A stretch of 6,403 bases of DNA, from assembly GCA_021798675.1 (NCBI GenBank), contig JAJZGE010000115.1, forward strand, positions 1 through 6,403, read 5' to 3'. A model generated the notes under the pieces. It was not told the DNA's origin. It saw only the letters and a list, made by a program, of their open reading frames with translations, and searched no databases. Below are positions 1-5,743 of this stretch, in pieces. The stretch is from Pseudomonadota bacterium (GTDB lineage: Bacteria; Pseudomonadota; Gammaproteobacteria; Xanthomonadales; Rhodanobacteraceae). Positions within the stretch are counted from its first letter, which is position 1; the number at the start of each line of letters is the position of its first letter. The position numbers were made by a program, and so were the translations under genes.

Positions 1-46
1 GGATGGCCGGTCGCGGATCGGGTACGCCAGTGCCTGATGCGCGTGG

Positions 47-73
47 GCGAGTCCGGACAGGCGCCGGACTCGC
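47..73. repeat. Perfect 10-bp inverted repeat (hairpin 1)
   Basis: The left arm GCGAGTCCGG (47-56) and right arm CCGGACTCGC (64-73) are exact reverse complements around a 7-base loop. It is GC-rich and has no T-run directly after it on the + strand. It stands 6 bases before a second perfect hairpin. It could be the first half of a tandem terminator for an upstream gene, an mRNA-stabilising structure, or one unit of a dispersed palindromic element. The sequence alone does not decide. Confidence 0.6.
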
Positions 74-79
74 GATGGC

Positions 80-104
80 AGAAAACCACAGGAAGTGGTT
101 TTCT
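80..104. terminator. Terminator-like hairpin 2, possibly bidirectional
   Basis: The left arm AGAAAACCAC (80-89) and right arm GTGGTTTTCT (95-104) pair perfectly over 10 bp around the 5-base loop AGGAA. The A-run in the left arm pairs with the T-run in the right arm, the arrangement of bidirectional intrinsic terminators. The G/C core is only four pairs, so termination may be weak. It most likely insulates the DoxX-like gene from whatever lies upstream. A dispersed repeat is the main alternative. Confidence 0.4.
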
Positions 105-219
105 CCACAAGCTCTGAGCGCCGCGGTCGGCGCATCTTCACGCGCGGCATGCACCGGGCTCGGCGCCGGGGACTAGACTCAACCACGCCGCGCTGCGGTG
201 CCGCTGAAGGAGACGGTCC

Positions 220-1176
220 ATGAGCACCCTGCGCCCGCGCGCCCAAGCCGAATACGCCGTAGGCCTTGCCCGCCTGCTGTTCGGCGCGATCTGCCTCGCC
301 AACGCGCTGCTGCATCTGGACCCGGCCTACCATGCGCGCTTCCTGCACAGCCTCGGCGCGGCCTGGGCGCCCGGCCAACCGGCGTGGCTGGTCGCCTGGG
401 GCCATGCCAATGCCGCGCTGGTGCAGACGCTGGGCGTCGGCCCGGTGCTGACGGCGATGGTAGTGGTGGAGTTCGCCCTCGCGTTCGCGCTGCTGACCGG
501 CTTCCGGCTGCACTGGCTGGCCTGGCTCGGCATCGTCTACAACCTGTGGCTGTGGAGCACCGTGGGTGGCCTCGGTGGCCCGTATACGCCCGGCGCCACC
601 GATCCGGGCACCGCCATCGTCTACGCGCTGGGCTTTGCGCTGGTGCTGATGACCCACGCCTGGCGGCCGCTGGGCGCATTCAGGCACGGTCCACAATTCG
701 CGCCCGAACGCTGGAAGCTGATCCTGGGCCAGGTGCTGTTCGGCCTGCTGTGGGCGTTCGACGCGTGGTGGAAATGGCAGCCGGCGTTCCTGCTGCACGG
801 GGTCGACAACCTCACCGCCGCGCAGGTCGGCCAGCCGGGCTGGATCGTCGCCTACATCCACGCCTGGCTGGTGCTGATCCAGTGGATCGGCCCGCTGGCT
901 TTCGGGGTGCTGGCCGCCGTGGCCGAAACGGTCATCGCGCTGTCGCTGCTCAGCGGCCTGCTGCTTGACTGGATGCTGCCGCTGGGGGCGATCTACAGCT
1001 TCGTGCTGTGGACCACCGCCGAAGGCTGGGGCGGCCCGTATGCCGCCGGGCAAACTGGCAACAAGGGCGACGTGCTGGGCACCGCCAGCGTGTACGTGGT
1101 GATCTTCCTGTTCCTGATCGCGGCGCGCGCCGAGCGCCGCTGGGTGACCCGGCGTGCACTGCAGAGGGGCGCCTGA
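220..1176 (+). CDS. DoxX/DoxD-like integral membrane protein with two tandem DoxX domains
   Basis: A 318-residue polytopic inner-membrane protein, starting at an ATG 7 bases behind a good AAGGAG ribosome binding site. Each half (about residues 14-145 and 168-301) looks like a four-helix DoxX-type unit and ends in a W-S/T-T...GGPY segment (GGPY at 119-122 and 271-274). The halves align almost without gaps at an offset of 152: GQPAW 52-56 with GQPGW 204-208, His62 with His214, Glu84 with Glu236, Trp112 with Trp264. DoxX/DoxD proteins are small membrane proteins, some linked to thiosulfate:quinone oxidoreductase and some to redox or oxidative stress functions. Most I know of are single-domain, about half this length. 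No sulfur-oxidation gene is adjacent, so the substrate is unknown. It is transcribed alone and followed by a hairpin terminator. The fold family is fairly secure, the function open. Confidence 0.85.
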   Translation: MSTLRPRAQAEYAVGLARLLFGAICLANALLHLDPAYHARFLHSLGAAWAPGQPAWLVAWGHANAALVQTLGVGPVLTAMVVVEFALAFALLTGFRLHWLAWLGIVYNLWLWSTVGGLGGPYTPGATDPGTAIVYALGFALVLMTHAWRPLGAFRHGPQFAPERWKLILGQVLFGLLWAFDAWWKWQPAFLLHGVDNLTAAQVGQPGWIVAYIHAWLVLIQWIGPLAFGVLAAVAETVIALSLLSGLLLDWMLPLGAIYSFVLWTTAEGWGGPYAAGQTGNKGDVLGTASVYVVIFLFLIAARAERRWVTRRALQRGA

Positions 1177-1222
1177 GCCGCCCGCCGTGCATCGCCAGAT
1201 CGCCCGACGCCAGCCTCACCGT

Positions 1223-1259
1223 GCCGGCCGATGGCCCAAGGTTGGCCAGGCCGGCTTTT
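1223..1259 (+). terminator. Probable Rho-independent terminator of the DoxX-like gene
   Basis: GCCGGCC (1223-1229) pairs with GGCCGGC (1249-1255). Inside it GGCC (1233-1236) pairs with GGCC (1244-1247), separated by a small asymmetric internal loop (GAT against A) and closed by a 7-base loop. Four T residues follow directly at 1256-1259. It lies 46 bases after the DoxX-like stop and points the same way. The T-run is short, and its last base is shared with the stop codon of the convergent gene. In the opposite direction no T-run follows, so it should act on the + strand only. Confidence 0.55.
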
Positions 1260-1837
1260 CAGTGGTCATGCAACCCGGCGCCAGCGGGCGCAGCGTCGGC
1301 CCGGCCCTGCCCGGCCGGCGCGGGGTTGAACGAGGACGGTGATGCGACCGGCGACCGGAAATGATTCGTCGGTGCTGGCGAGCTGCGCTCGGGGTAGTCG
1401 TTGGAGTAGTCGATGAATGGACTGCCGCCATGACTCTCGACCAGGGCCAGCTGGGTGCCGTCCTTGGTCGACCAATAACCCGAAGCGAACGGTGCCGGCA
1501 AGATCGAGACGAAGGCAAAGCTGGCGTCGTACGTGCCGTCCTTGCGCGGCGTGGCATGCAGCGCCACGTTGACGATCGACTGGCTGGCCACCGGGTGGCC
1601 GTCGACCATGGCCGGCTTGCTGATCCACTGGCGCAGGCTGCTGGCGAGCAAGCGCCGGAGCCGCGGTGGCAGCTGGGTCGAGGGCTGCACCTCGGTCACC
1701 TTGCCGTGCGAATTCACGTGAACCAACACCGGCATCACGCGCGGCGGGAACGAGGTAAGCGAGACGGACGAGGCCATGGCAACCGTGCCCGTGGCCAGCA
1801 GCACGCCGCCGATCAACATGCGATGAAATCGTTTCAT
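1259..1837 (-). CDS. Exported protein with TonB C-terminal-like domain
   Basis: A 192-residue periplasmic or secreted protein. The frame is open further upstream (to 1993), but I chose the ATG at 1837 because AGGGAGG (1843-1849) sits 5 bases before it and because it begins a good signal peptide: MKRFHRM, a hydrophobic stretch at about 8-20, then AMA-S near residue 22. After the signal, residues 36-52 (PVLVHVNSHGKVTEVQP) and 68-86 (LRQWISKPAMVDGHPVASQ) match the pattern of the TonB C-terminal fold: a strand with V-x-V-x-x-x-G-K-V, then a helix ending in W, then P-A-x-x-x-G-x-P-V. Real TonB energy transducers keep an uncleaved membrane anchor and a proline-rich spacer, and both are missing. This is therefore probably a stand-alone domain not coupled to ExbB/ExbD. 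No exbB or exbD is nearby. The last ~25 residues are Pro/Ala/Gly-rich and look poorly conserved. Family moderately sure, role unknown. Confidence 0.72.
   Translation of the reverse strand: MKRFHRMLIGGVLLATGTVAMASSVSLTSFPPRVMPVLVHVNSHGKVTEVQPSTQLPPRLRRLLASSLRQWISKPAMVDGHPVASQSIVNVALHATPRKDGTYDASFAFVSILPAPFASGYWSTKDGTQLALVESHGGSPFIDYSNDYPERSSPAPTNHFRSPVASPSSFNPAPAGQGRADAAPAGAGLHDH
1271..1328. repeat. Imperfect inverted repeat inside the 3' end of the TonB-like gene
   Basis: CAACCCGGCGCC (1271-1282) and GGCGCGGGGTTG (1317-1328) are reverse complements at 11 of 12 positions. The intervening 34 bases are themselves very rich in GGCC/GCCC runs. The structure lies within the coding region of the Pro/Ala/Gly tail (NPAPAG...APAGAGL), close to the stop. 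It may only reflect the repeated codons of that tail, or it may slow exonucleases at the mRNA 3' end. Confidence 0.5.
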
Positions 1838-1933
1838 GACTGCCTCCCTGGTAGTGGTGGAAGTGGCAGTGCCCGACGCCATGCGCATGAACGAGCGCGT
1901 GCGAACGTGGCGGGTGCAAGCTGCACGATTTTG

Positions 1934-1962
1934 ATCCTCGACCCCGCTGGCGCCTCTGTCAA
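1934..1962 (-). promoter_or_regulatory. Candidate sigma-70 promoter of the TonB-like gene
   Basis: On the minus strand a perfect -35 hexamer TTGACA (1962 to 1957) is followed after 17 bases by GAGGAT (1939 to 1934), which matches the -10 consensus at only 3 of 6 positions. Transcription would begin near 1927, giving an untranslated leader of about 90 bases. A consensus -35 with a poor -10 is common in promoters that need an activator, which fits the inverted repeat just upstream. Confidence 0.4.
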
Positions 1963-1973
1963 GTCGCCAGGCG

Positions 1974-1997
1974 CCGGATGACAATATCGTCATCCGG
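1974..1997. promoter_or_regulatory. Perfect 9-bp inverted repeat, candidate operator
   Basis: CCGGATGAC (1974-1982) and GTCATCCGG (1989-1997) are exact reverse complements around the 6-base AT-rich spacer AATATC. The centre lies about 58 bases upstream of the start point inferred for the leftward promoter, with 11 bases between the repeat and the -35 box. That is where a dimeric activator often binds. Dyad symmetry with an AT-rich centre suits a dimeric DNA-binding protein, but the regulator is unknown and no regulator gene lies in the window. A hairpin in RNA is the alternative. Confidence 0.45.
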
Positions 1998-2105
1998 GCG
2001 GGTGATGCGCACGCGCCGCAGCATCCCTGCTGCGTGCGTCGCAGGTCTCGGCTACCGTGGTGCTACTGGCCGATCGCCGATACGATCCTCCGGGCTGTTT
2101 GCCGC

Positions 2106-2149
2106 ATGCGAGTGAATCCGATGGCGTCCACATGAAACCGATCGCATGA
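2106..2149 (+). promoter_or_regulatory. Chain of two overlapping mini-ORFs leading into the ClC start codon
   Basis: ATG at 2106 opens a 9-codon frame (MRVNPMAST) ending in TGA at 2133-2135. Its stop overlaps the next ATG at 2132 in an ATGA. That ATG opens a 5-codon frame (MKPIA) whose TGA at 2147-2149 overlaps the ClC gene's ATG at 2146, again as ATGA. The ClC gene has no clear ribosome binding site of its own, so translational coupling from these frames is possible. None of the mini-ORFs has a strong ribosome binding site either, so chance remains a serious alternative. Confidence 0.3.
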
Positions 2150-3468
2150 AACGCGCCGCGCCAGCGCAGCGGGCACCGGGCTACCACGGCGACGATCGCT
2201 GGCTGCTGCTGTGGGCAGCGCTGATCGGCGTGGTCGGCGCGCTGGCCACGGTGGCCTTCCACGAGGGCATGGCGCTGGCCGAGCGGCTGGCCACCGGGCA
2301 TCCGGGCAGTCTGGTCAGCGCCGCCGAGGCACTGGCACCGTGGCGGCGCGTGATCACGCCGGCGCTGGGCGGCGTTGCCGCGGGGGTTTTCCTGTGGCTG
2401 GCGCGCCGCGTCGCCAACGGCCGCAAGCAATCGGATTACCTGGAGGCGATCGCCGTCGGCGACGGCCGCCAGGACGTCGGCGGCACCGTCCTGCGCGGGC
2501 TGTCGTCGCTGTGCACGATCGGCTCCGGCGGCTCGATCGGCCGCGAGGGCGCGATGGTGCAGCTGGCCGCGGCCACCGGCTCGTGGATCGGTCAGCTCGG
2601 CCGCTTCGACGGCGACGACCTGCGCCTGCTGCTGGCCTGCGGCGCCGCCGCGGGCTTCGCCGCGGCCTACGACGCGGCGCTGTCGGGCGCGATCTTCATC
2701 GCCGAGATCGTCTACGGCACGCTGGCCATCCGCCGGCTGGGGCCGCTGATGGTGGCGTCGGTGGTGGCCAATGTCACCGTGCATCAGGTGCTGGGCTACG
2801 AGCCGGTGTACAAGATCCCGCCGCTGCACGTGGCCTCGCTGTGGGAGCTGCCGCTGTTCCTGCTGATGGGGCTGGCGCTGGGCGCGCTGGCGCCGCTGTT
2901 CATGGGCGTGCTGGATGGCGCGCACCGGTTCACCCAGCGGCTGCCGCTGGGGCTGCCGCTGAAGCTGGCACTGGGCGGCCTGATTGTCGGCGCAATCTCG
3001 GCGTGGCGACCGCAGGTGTGGGGCAACGGCTACAGCGTGGTGAACGACGTGCTGCACACGCCGTGGCCGCTGCTGCTGGTGTTCACGGTGCTGATCGCCA
3101 AGGTGCTGGCCACCGCAGCCACTGCCGGCTCCGGCGCGGTGGGTGGCGTATTCACACCGACCATTTTCGTGGGCGCAATGCTCGGCATGCTCGCCGGCAG
3201 CGTGGCGCATGCGCTGTGGCCGGGCTCGTCGATGCCGGTGGTCTACGCGGTGATCGGCATGGGCGCGTTCCTCGCCGCCACCACGCACGCGCCGCTGATG
3301 TCGTTCCTGATCGTGTTCGAGATGACGCTGGAGTACCAGCTGGTGCCGGCGCTGATGCTGTCGTGCCTGGCCGCGTATCACGTATCACGCGCGATCCGGC
3401 CGCAGTCGATCTACCACGAGGCGCTGCATCGCGGCAGCGCCAGCGAGGAGGACCGGCGCACCGGGTGA
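2146..3468 (+). CDS. clcB: ClcB-type chloride channel/transporter (ClC family)
   Basis: A 440-residue multi-helix inner-membrane protein that moves chloride; ClC proteins are dimers with one pore per subunit. It resembles E. coli ClcB over its whole length, including SPWRR/APWRR-TPALGG near 64-75, SDYLEA (96-101), WGNGYS (292-297) and the C-terminal S-R-x-x-x-x-x-S-I-Y. The gate motif GREGA is at 132-136, with Glu134 as the gating glutamate. GVFTP at 334-338 is the GxFxP chloride-binding motif, and Tyr423 matches the conserved pore tyrosine. The classical GSGIP motif is absent, as in ClcB. At the second, intracellular proton-glutamate position (ClcA Glu203) this protein has Ile188 in FIAEI. 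No CBS domains follow. The start is the only reasonable one: an in-frame stop lies at 2113-2115. Its stop is only 22 bases from the convergent cyclase stop. Acid-stress or ion-balance roles are known for relatives and only inferred here. Confidence 0.9.
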   Translation: MKRAAPAQRAPGYHGDDRWLLLWAALIGVVGALATVAFHEGMALAERLATGHPGSLVSAAEALAPWRRVITPALGGVAAGVFLWLARRVANGRKQSDYLEAIAVGDGRQDVGGTVLRGLSSLCTIGSGGSIGREGAMVQLAAATGSWIGQLGRFDGDDLRLLLACGAAAGFAAAYDAALSGAIFIAEIVYGTLAIRRLGPLMVASVVANVTVHQVLGYEPVYKIPPLHVASLWELPLFLLMGLALGALAPLFMGVLDGAHRFTQRLPLGLPLKLALGGLIVGAISAWRPQVWGNGYSVVNDVLHTPWPLLLVFTVLIAKVLATAATAGSGAVGGVFTPTIFVGAMLGMLAGSVAHALWPGSSMPVVYAVIGMGAFLAATTHAPLMSFLIVFEMTLEYQLVPALMLSCLAAYHVSRAIRPQSIYHEALHRGSASEEDRRTG

Positions 3469-3490
3469 GTGGTGCTGCCGCGCGGGTCGC

Positions 3491-5407
3491 TCAGGGTGAT
3501 GCGGGTGACCCGGCGAGCACCACGCGGTTGCGCCCGGCGGCCTTGGCTTGATAGAGCGCCCGGTCGGCGCGATCGAGCAGGCTCTCCAGGGCCTCCGACG
3601 GGTCATGCAGCTGCGCCACGCCGAGGCTGATCGTCACGTGCAGATCCGCGGCCATGTCCCCCAGCTCCAGCGCGATGACGCGCTCCCGCAATCGCTCGGC
3701 GACCAAGCGGCCGGTTGCGAGAGCGGTCTTCGGCAGGATCACCAGGAACTCCTCGCCGCCGATCCGGCCGAAGCAATCGAAATCGCGCAAGGCGCCGGTA
3801 CACGCAGCCACCAGCCGCACCAGCACCCTGTCACCGACCCGGTGGCCGTGGAGGTCGTTGATGCGCTTGAAGTGGTCGATGTCGAGCGCGATGACTGTCA
3901 TCGGCGCAGCGGTCAGACGGGCCTCCCGCATCGCCGTGGCCATCACCTGCTCGATGCGCCGGCGATTGGCCGTGCCGGTCAAGGCATCGGTCATCGCCAG
4001 CGAATGCAGGCGGCGGGACTGGCGCAACTGCCGCAGTGCCTGCCAGACCAGCCCCAGCAACAGCAGGCTGCCGAGCAGCAGGGCGACGTTCTGCCAGTCC
4101 CGCGCACGCTGCATTGCCGCCAGCTGCCGGCTCTGCAGCGCGCTCACTTCCCTGATGCGGCGGTCCTCCTGGTCACGCCGGGCGGTGTCGAACTGATAGC
4201 TCATCAAGGTGGTGTTGTAACGCCGGGCATTGCGGTCCAGCGCCTCGCGCGCCCGGATCGTGCGGCGCAGGTCGACCACGGCCCGGGCGTGATGACCCAG
4301 CGCCTCCTCGCTGCGGGCGCGCGCATCCAGCAGTTCGGCGAGATAACGCAGGTTGCCGCTGGGTCGCAGCAGCTTCTCGGCCTTGTCATAACCGGCAATG
4401 GCCTGCGCATGGCGGCCCAGACCGGCTTCGGCCTCGGCACGCTGCAGGGTGATCATGTCCTGGTTGGAATGATCCGCCGCCTGCTGGAACTCGGCCTGGG
4501 CGTGGTCCAGGGCCGCCAACGCCTCGGTGTATTGCCCCGCGAGGTTGAAGGCTTCCGCCTGCCCGAGCATGGCCGAACCGATACTTTCGTGATCACCCAT
4601 GCCGCGCGCCAGCGCCAGCGCCGCCGCGAAATGCCGCAGCGCCGCCGGTTGATCCGACGATTCGGATTCGAGGAAGCCGAGTTGCGCCTCGACCCCCATC
4701 TGCTGTCGCAGATCGTGCCGCTGCCTGGCGTAGGCCAGCGACTGGTCCATGTACTTTCGCGCTTCGACATACTCTCCCATGCGGCGATAGGCGATCGCGA
4801 TGTTGAGCAGGTTCAGCTGGGCCTCTCCGGCTTCGCCGGCCTGCTCGTAGTCGCGCTGCGCCTGCAGGAAATCCACCAGCCCCAGCGCCGGCTCGCCGAT
4901 CAGGGACTGCACGTTGCCGCGCCAGGACAGACCGTCGGCGACCAATCGCAGGTTCTCGGCATGCCGGGCGACCTCGATGCCGGCCGTGTAATCGGCCAAG
5001 GCATCGCGTGGCGTCGTCAGTGACTCCTGGTGCGCGCCCTTGCAATAGTGGAAATTGGCCTCGGCATCCGGATAGCCGATCCGCCGGGCATCCTCGATAC
5101 CCTGCTGCGCATAGGCCACGCCCCGGGCCGGCTGGTCGTCCATGCCGAGTACGCAATAGGTATAGCGATAGCGCAACGCGCGGCGTGCATCGCCGGCCGG
5201 CACCAGGCTGTCGAGCCTGGCCAGCACCTGATTCACCTGCGCCTGAGTGGTGGGTGACAACTCACCCCGCTCGAGCCGTCCGGCCAGCTGGTCGAAGGCA
5301 GCCGCGCGCCCCGGCGGCGGAGTGCCCGACGGCTGCCCACCCAAGGCCGGCAGCACTGCCGCAACCGACAGGACGATGCACGAGAGCAGCGATTTCAATC
5401 CGTACAA
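3491..5407 (-). CDS. Diguanylate cyclase with N-terminal periplasmic TPR sensor region
   Basis: Makes cyclic di-GMP from two GTP. With the chosen start it has 638 residues: signal peptide (about 1-23), seven TPR-like units between about 117 and 388 (for example 200-228, 278-310, 319-347), a charged coiled-coil-like stretch, one membrane helix at about 440-458, then a GGDEF domain from about 470 on. The active-site motif is GGEEF at 550-554, a functional variant. Metal-binding Asp509, guanine-binding Asn517 and Asp526 are present, as is the inhibitory RxxD (RDFD 541-544). The TPR part should therefore be periplasmic and the cyclase cytoplasmic. The frame is open to a GTG at 5461, but I prefer TTG at 5407: GGTGGA (5415-5420) precedes it by 7 bases and it begins directly with a normal signal peptide (MYGLKSLLS...). 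No ATG lies near. The gene is alone on its strand, with no visible terminator. Confidence 0.9.
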   Translation of the reverse strand: MYGLKSLLSCIVLSVAAVLPALGGQPSGTPPPGRAAAFDQLAGRLERGELSPTTQAQVNQVLARLDSLVPAGDARRALRYRYTYCVLGMDDQPARGVAYAQQGIEDARRIGYPDAEANFHYCKGAHQESLTTPRDALADYTAGIEVARHAENLRLVADGLSWRGNVQSLIGEPALGLVDFLQAQRDYEQAGEAGEAQLNLLNIAIAYRRMGEYVEARKYMDQSLAYARQRHDLRQQMGVEAQLGFLESESSDQPAALRHFAAALALARGMGDHESIGSAMLGQAEAFNLAGQYTEALAALDHAQAEFQQAADHSNQDMITLQRAEAEAGLGRHAQAIAGYDKAEKLLRPSGNLRYLAELLDARARSEEALGHHARAVVDLRRTIRAREALDRNARRYNTTLMSYQFDTARRDQEDRRIREVSALQSRQLAAMQRARDWQNVALLLGSLLLLGLVWQALRQLRQSRRLHSLAMTDALTGTANRRRIEQVMATAMREARLTAAPMTVIALDIDHFKRINDLHGHRVGDRVLVRLVAACTGALRDFDCFGRIGGEEFLVILPKTALATGRLVAERLRERVIALELGDMAADLHVTISLGVAQLHDPSEALESLLDRADRALYQAKAAGRNRVVLAGSPASP

Positions 5408-5481
5408 CGCGTGATCCACCAGGCTTGGGTACGCGCCGCTCCATGGCAAGGGCCGCTCCACGGCAATGCAGGTAGGACGCG

Positions 5482-5487
5482 ATTATG
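5482..5487 (-). promoter_or_regulatory. Possible -10 box of the cyclase gene
   Basis: The minus strand reads CATAAT, five of six matches to TATAAT, in otherwise GC-rich DNA. No recognisable -35 hexamer stands 16-18 bases upstream. If used, transcription would start near 5475, before both the GTG (5461) and the TTG (5407) start candidates, so it does not discriminate between them. Confidence 0.25.
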
Positions 5488-5728
5488 CGCAGGCCTGCCA
5501 GATTTTCTGCGCTCATTCCATCACGGTCTGCACGCCGGGCGCTGGCCCTTTTCCGGTCACCGACCCGATGCCGCCGTGCCAGCGGAAGCCGCCCGTGACA
5601 CGGCTAACGGCCAGCCGCGGCATAACTTGAGCAGCCCTTCCCGCTTGCCATCGATGCAGCGCAGACGCCGGAACGTTGCATCCATGCGCCGAACGGTCAC
5701 CCGCGGCGGTCGCCCGGGACGGCACGCA

Positions 5729-5737
5729 TGGCAGAAT
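5729..5737 (+). promoter_or_regulatory. Extended -10 element of cca, probable leaderless promoter
   Basis: TGG followed by CAGAAT gives an extended -10 (TGn plus four of six matches to TATAAT). An extended -10 can work without a good -35, and none is seen around 5709-5714. Six bases separate the hexamer from the ATG at 5744, so transcription would begin at or next to the start codon. No Shine-Dalgarno sequence precedes the ATG, which agrees with a leaderless mRNA. Confidence 0.35.
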
Positions 5738-5743
5738 CCGCGG

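Larger units (their letters stand above)
1..219. other. Leading intergenic region, possibly with the tail of an upstream gene
   Basis: No complete gene is visible here. On the + strand, frame 1 is open from the window edge to a TGA at 115-117, and frame 2 to a TGA at 35-37. Either could be the 3' end of a gene outside the window. Frame 1 has mostly G/C third positions in its first part, but its last codons run through two hairpins, so I do not call a CDS. If the frame-2 stop is real, the hairpins at 47-73 and 80-104 lie just behind it, as terminators would. A weak -10-like TAGACT sits at 174-179 without a convincing -35 box. The ribosome binding site AAGGAG at 207-212 belongs to the next gene. 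Confidence 0.5.
1838..2145. other. Divergent intergenic control region between the TonB-like and ClC genes
   Basis: This 308-base gap must hold the start signals of both flanking genes. For the leftward gene it contains a ribosome binding site (1843-1849), a candidate promoter (1934-1962) and a perfect inverted repeat upstream of it (1974-1997). Further right, GCAGCA (2018-2023) and TGCTGC (2028-2033) form a short hairpin with flanking imperfect pairing at about 2011-2037. For the rightward gene there is only a weak -10-like TACGAT at 2081-2086 with no good -35 box, then overlapping mini-ORFs (2106-2149). No tRNA, and no fluoride-riboswitch pattern was recognised. Confidence 0.6.
5408..5743. 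other. Divergent intergenic region between the cyclase gene and cca
   Basis: These 336 bases contain no convincing gene, although the cyclase frame stays open to 5461 and a longer N-terminus cannot be excluded. For the leftward cyclase gene a CATAAT (-10-like) lies at 5482-5487 on the minus strand. For the rightward cca gene an extended -10-like element lies at 5729-5737. GCCGTG (5573-5578) and CACGGC (5599-5604) form a short inverted repeat with a 20-base loop, which may be chance at this GC content. Confidence 0.5.

Noticed and set aside
1361..1981. 206-codon open frame on the + strand
   Set aside because: Antisense to the TonB-like gene, which has a ribosome binding site, a signal peptide and domain motifs. 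This frame has none.
1838..1993. Upstream extension of the TonB-like gene to 1993
   Set aside because: The extra 52 residues would bury the signal peptide internally, and the region holds the better promoter candidate. The ATG at 1837 has a strong ribosome binding site.
2034..2135. 33-codon frame from GTG 2034 that includes the first mini-ORF
   Set aside because: No ribosome binding site and an Arg/Trp/Cys-rich sequence without features, so it is not supported as a gene.
1990..2145. Fluoride riboswitch before the ClC gene
   Set aside because: The conserved riboswitch core was not recognised, and the protein is of the ClcB chloride type rather than the fluoride-exporting ClC-F type.
1990..3381. 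463-codon open frame on the - strand
   Set aside because: Antisense to the ClC gene, with a Gln/His/Arg-rich translation and no family resemblance. GC-rich codon bias keeps the opposite frame open.
3469..3490. Shared terminator between the convergent ClC and cyclase genes
   Set aside because: The 22-base gap has no stem with a T-run in either direction.
3548..5023. Long 491-codon open frame on the + strand
   Set aside because: It is antisense to the cyclase gene, whose domains and catalytic motifs are unmistakable. Its translation is low-complexity Gln/Arg/His-rich, typical of a shadow frame in GC-rich DNA.
5537..5552. Terminator-like GGGC-GCTG-GCCC followed by TTTT
   Set aside because: Only a 4-bp stem, no gene ends just upstream on the + strand, and such motifs arise by chance at this GC content.
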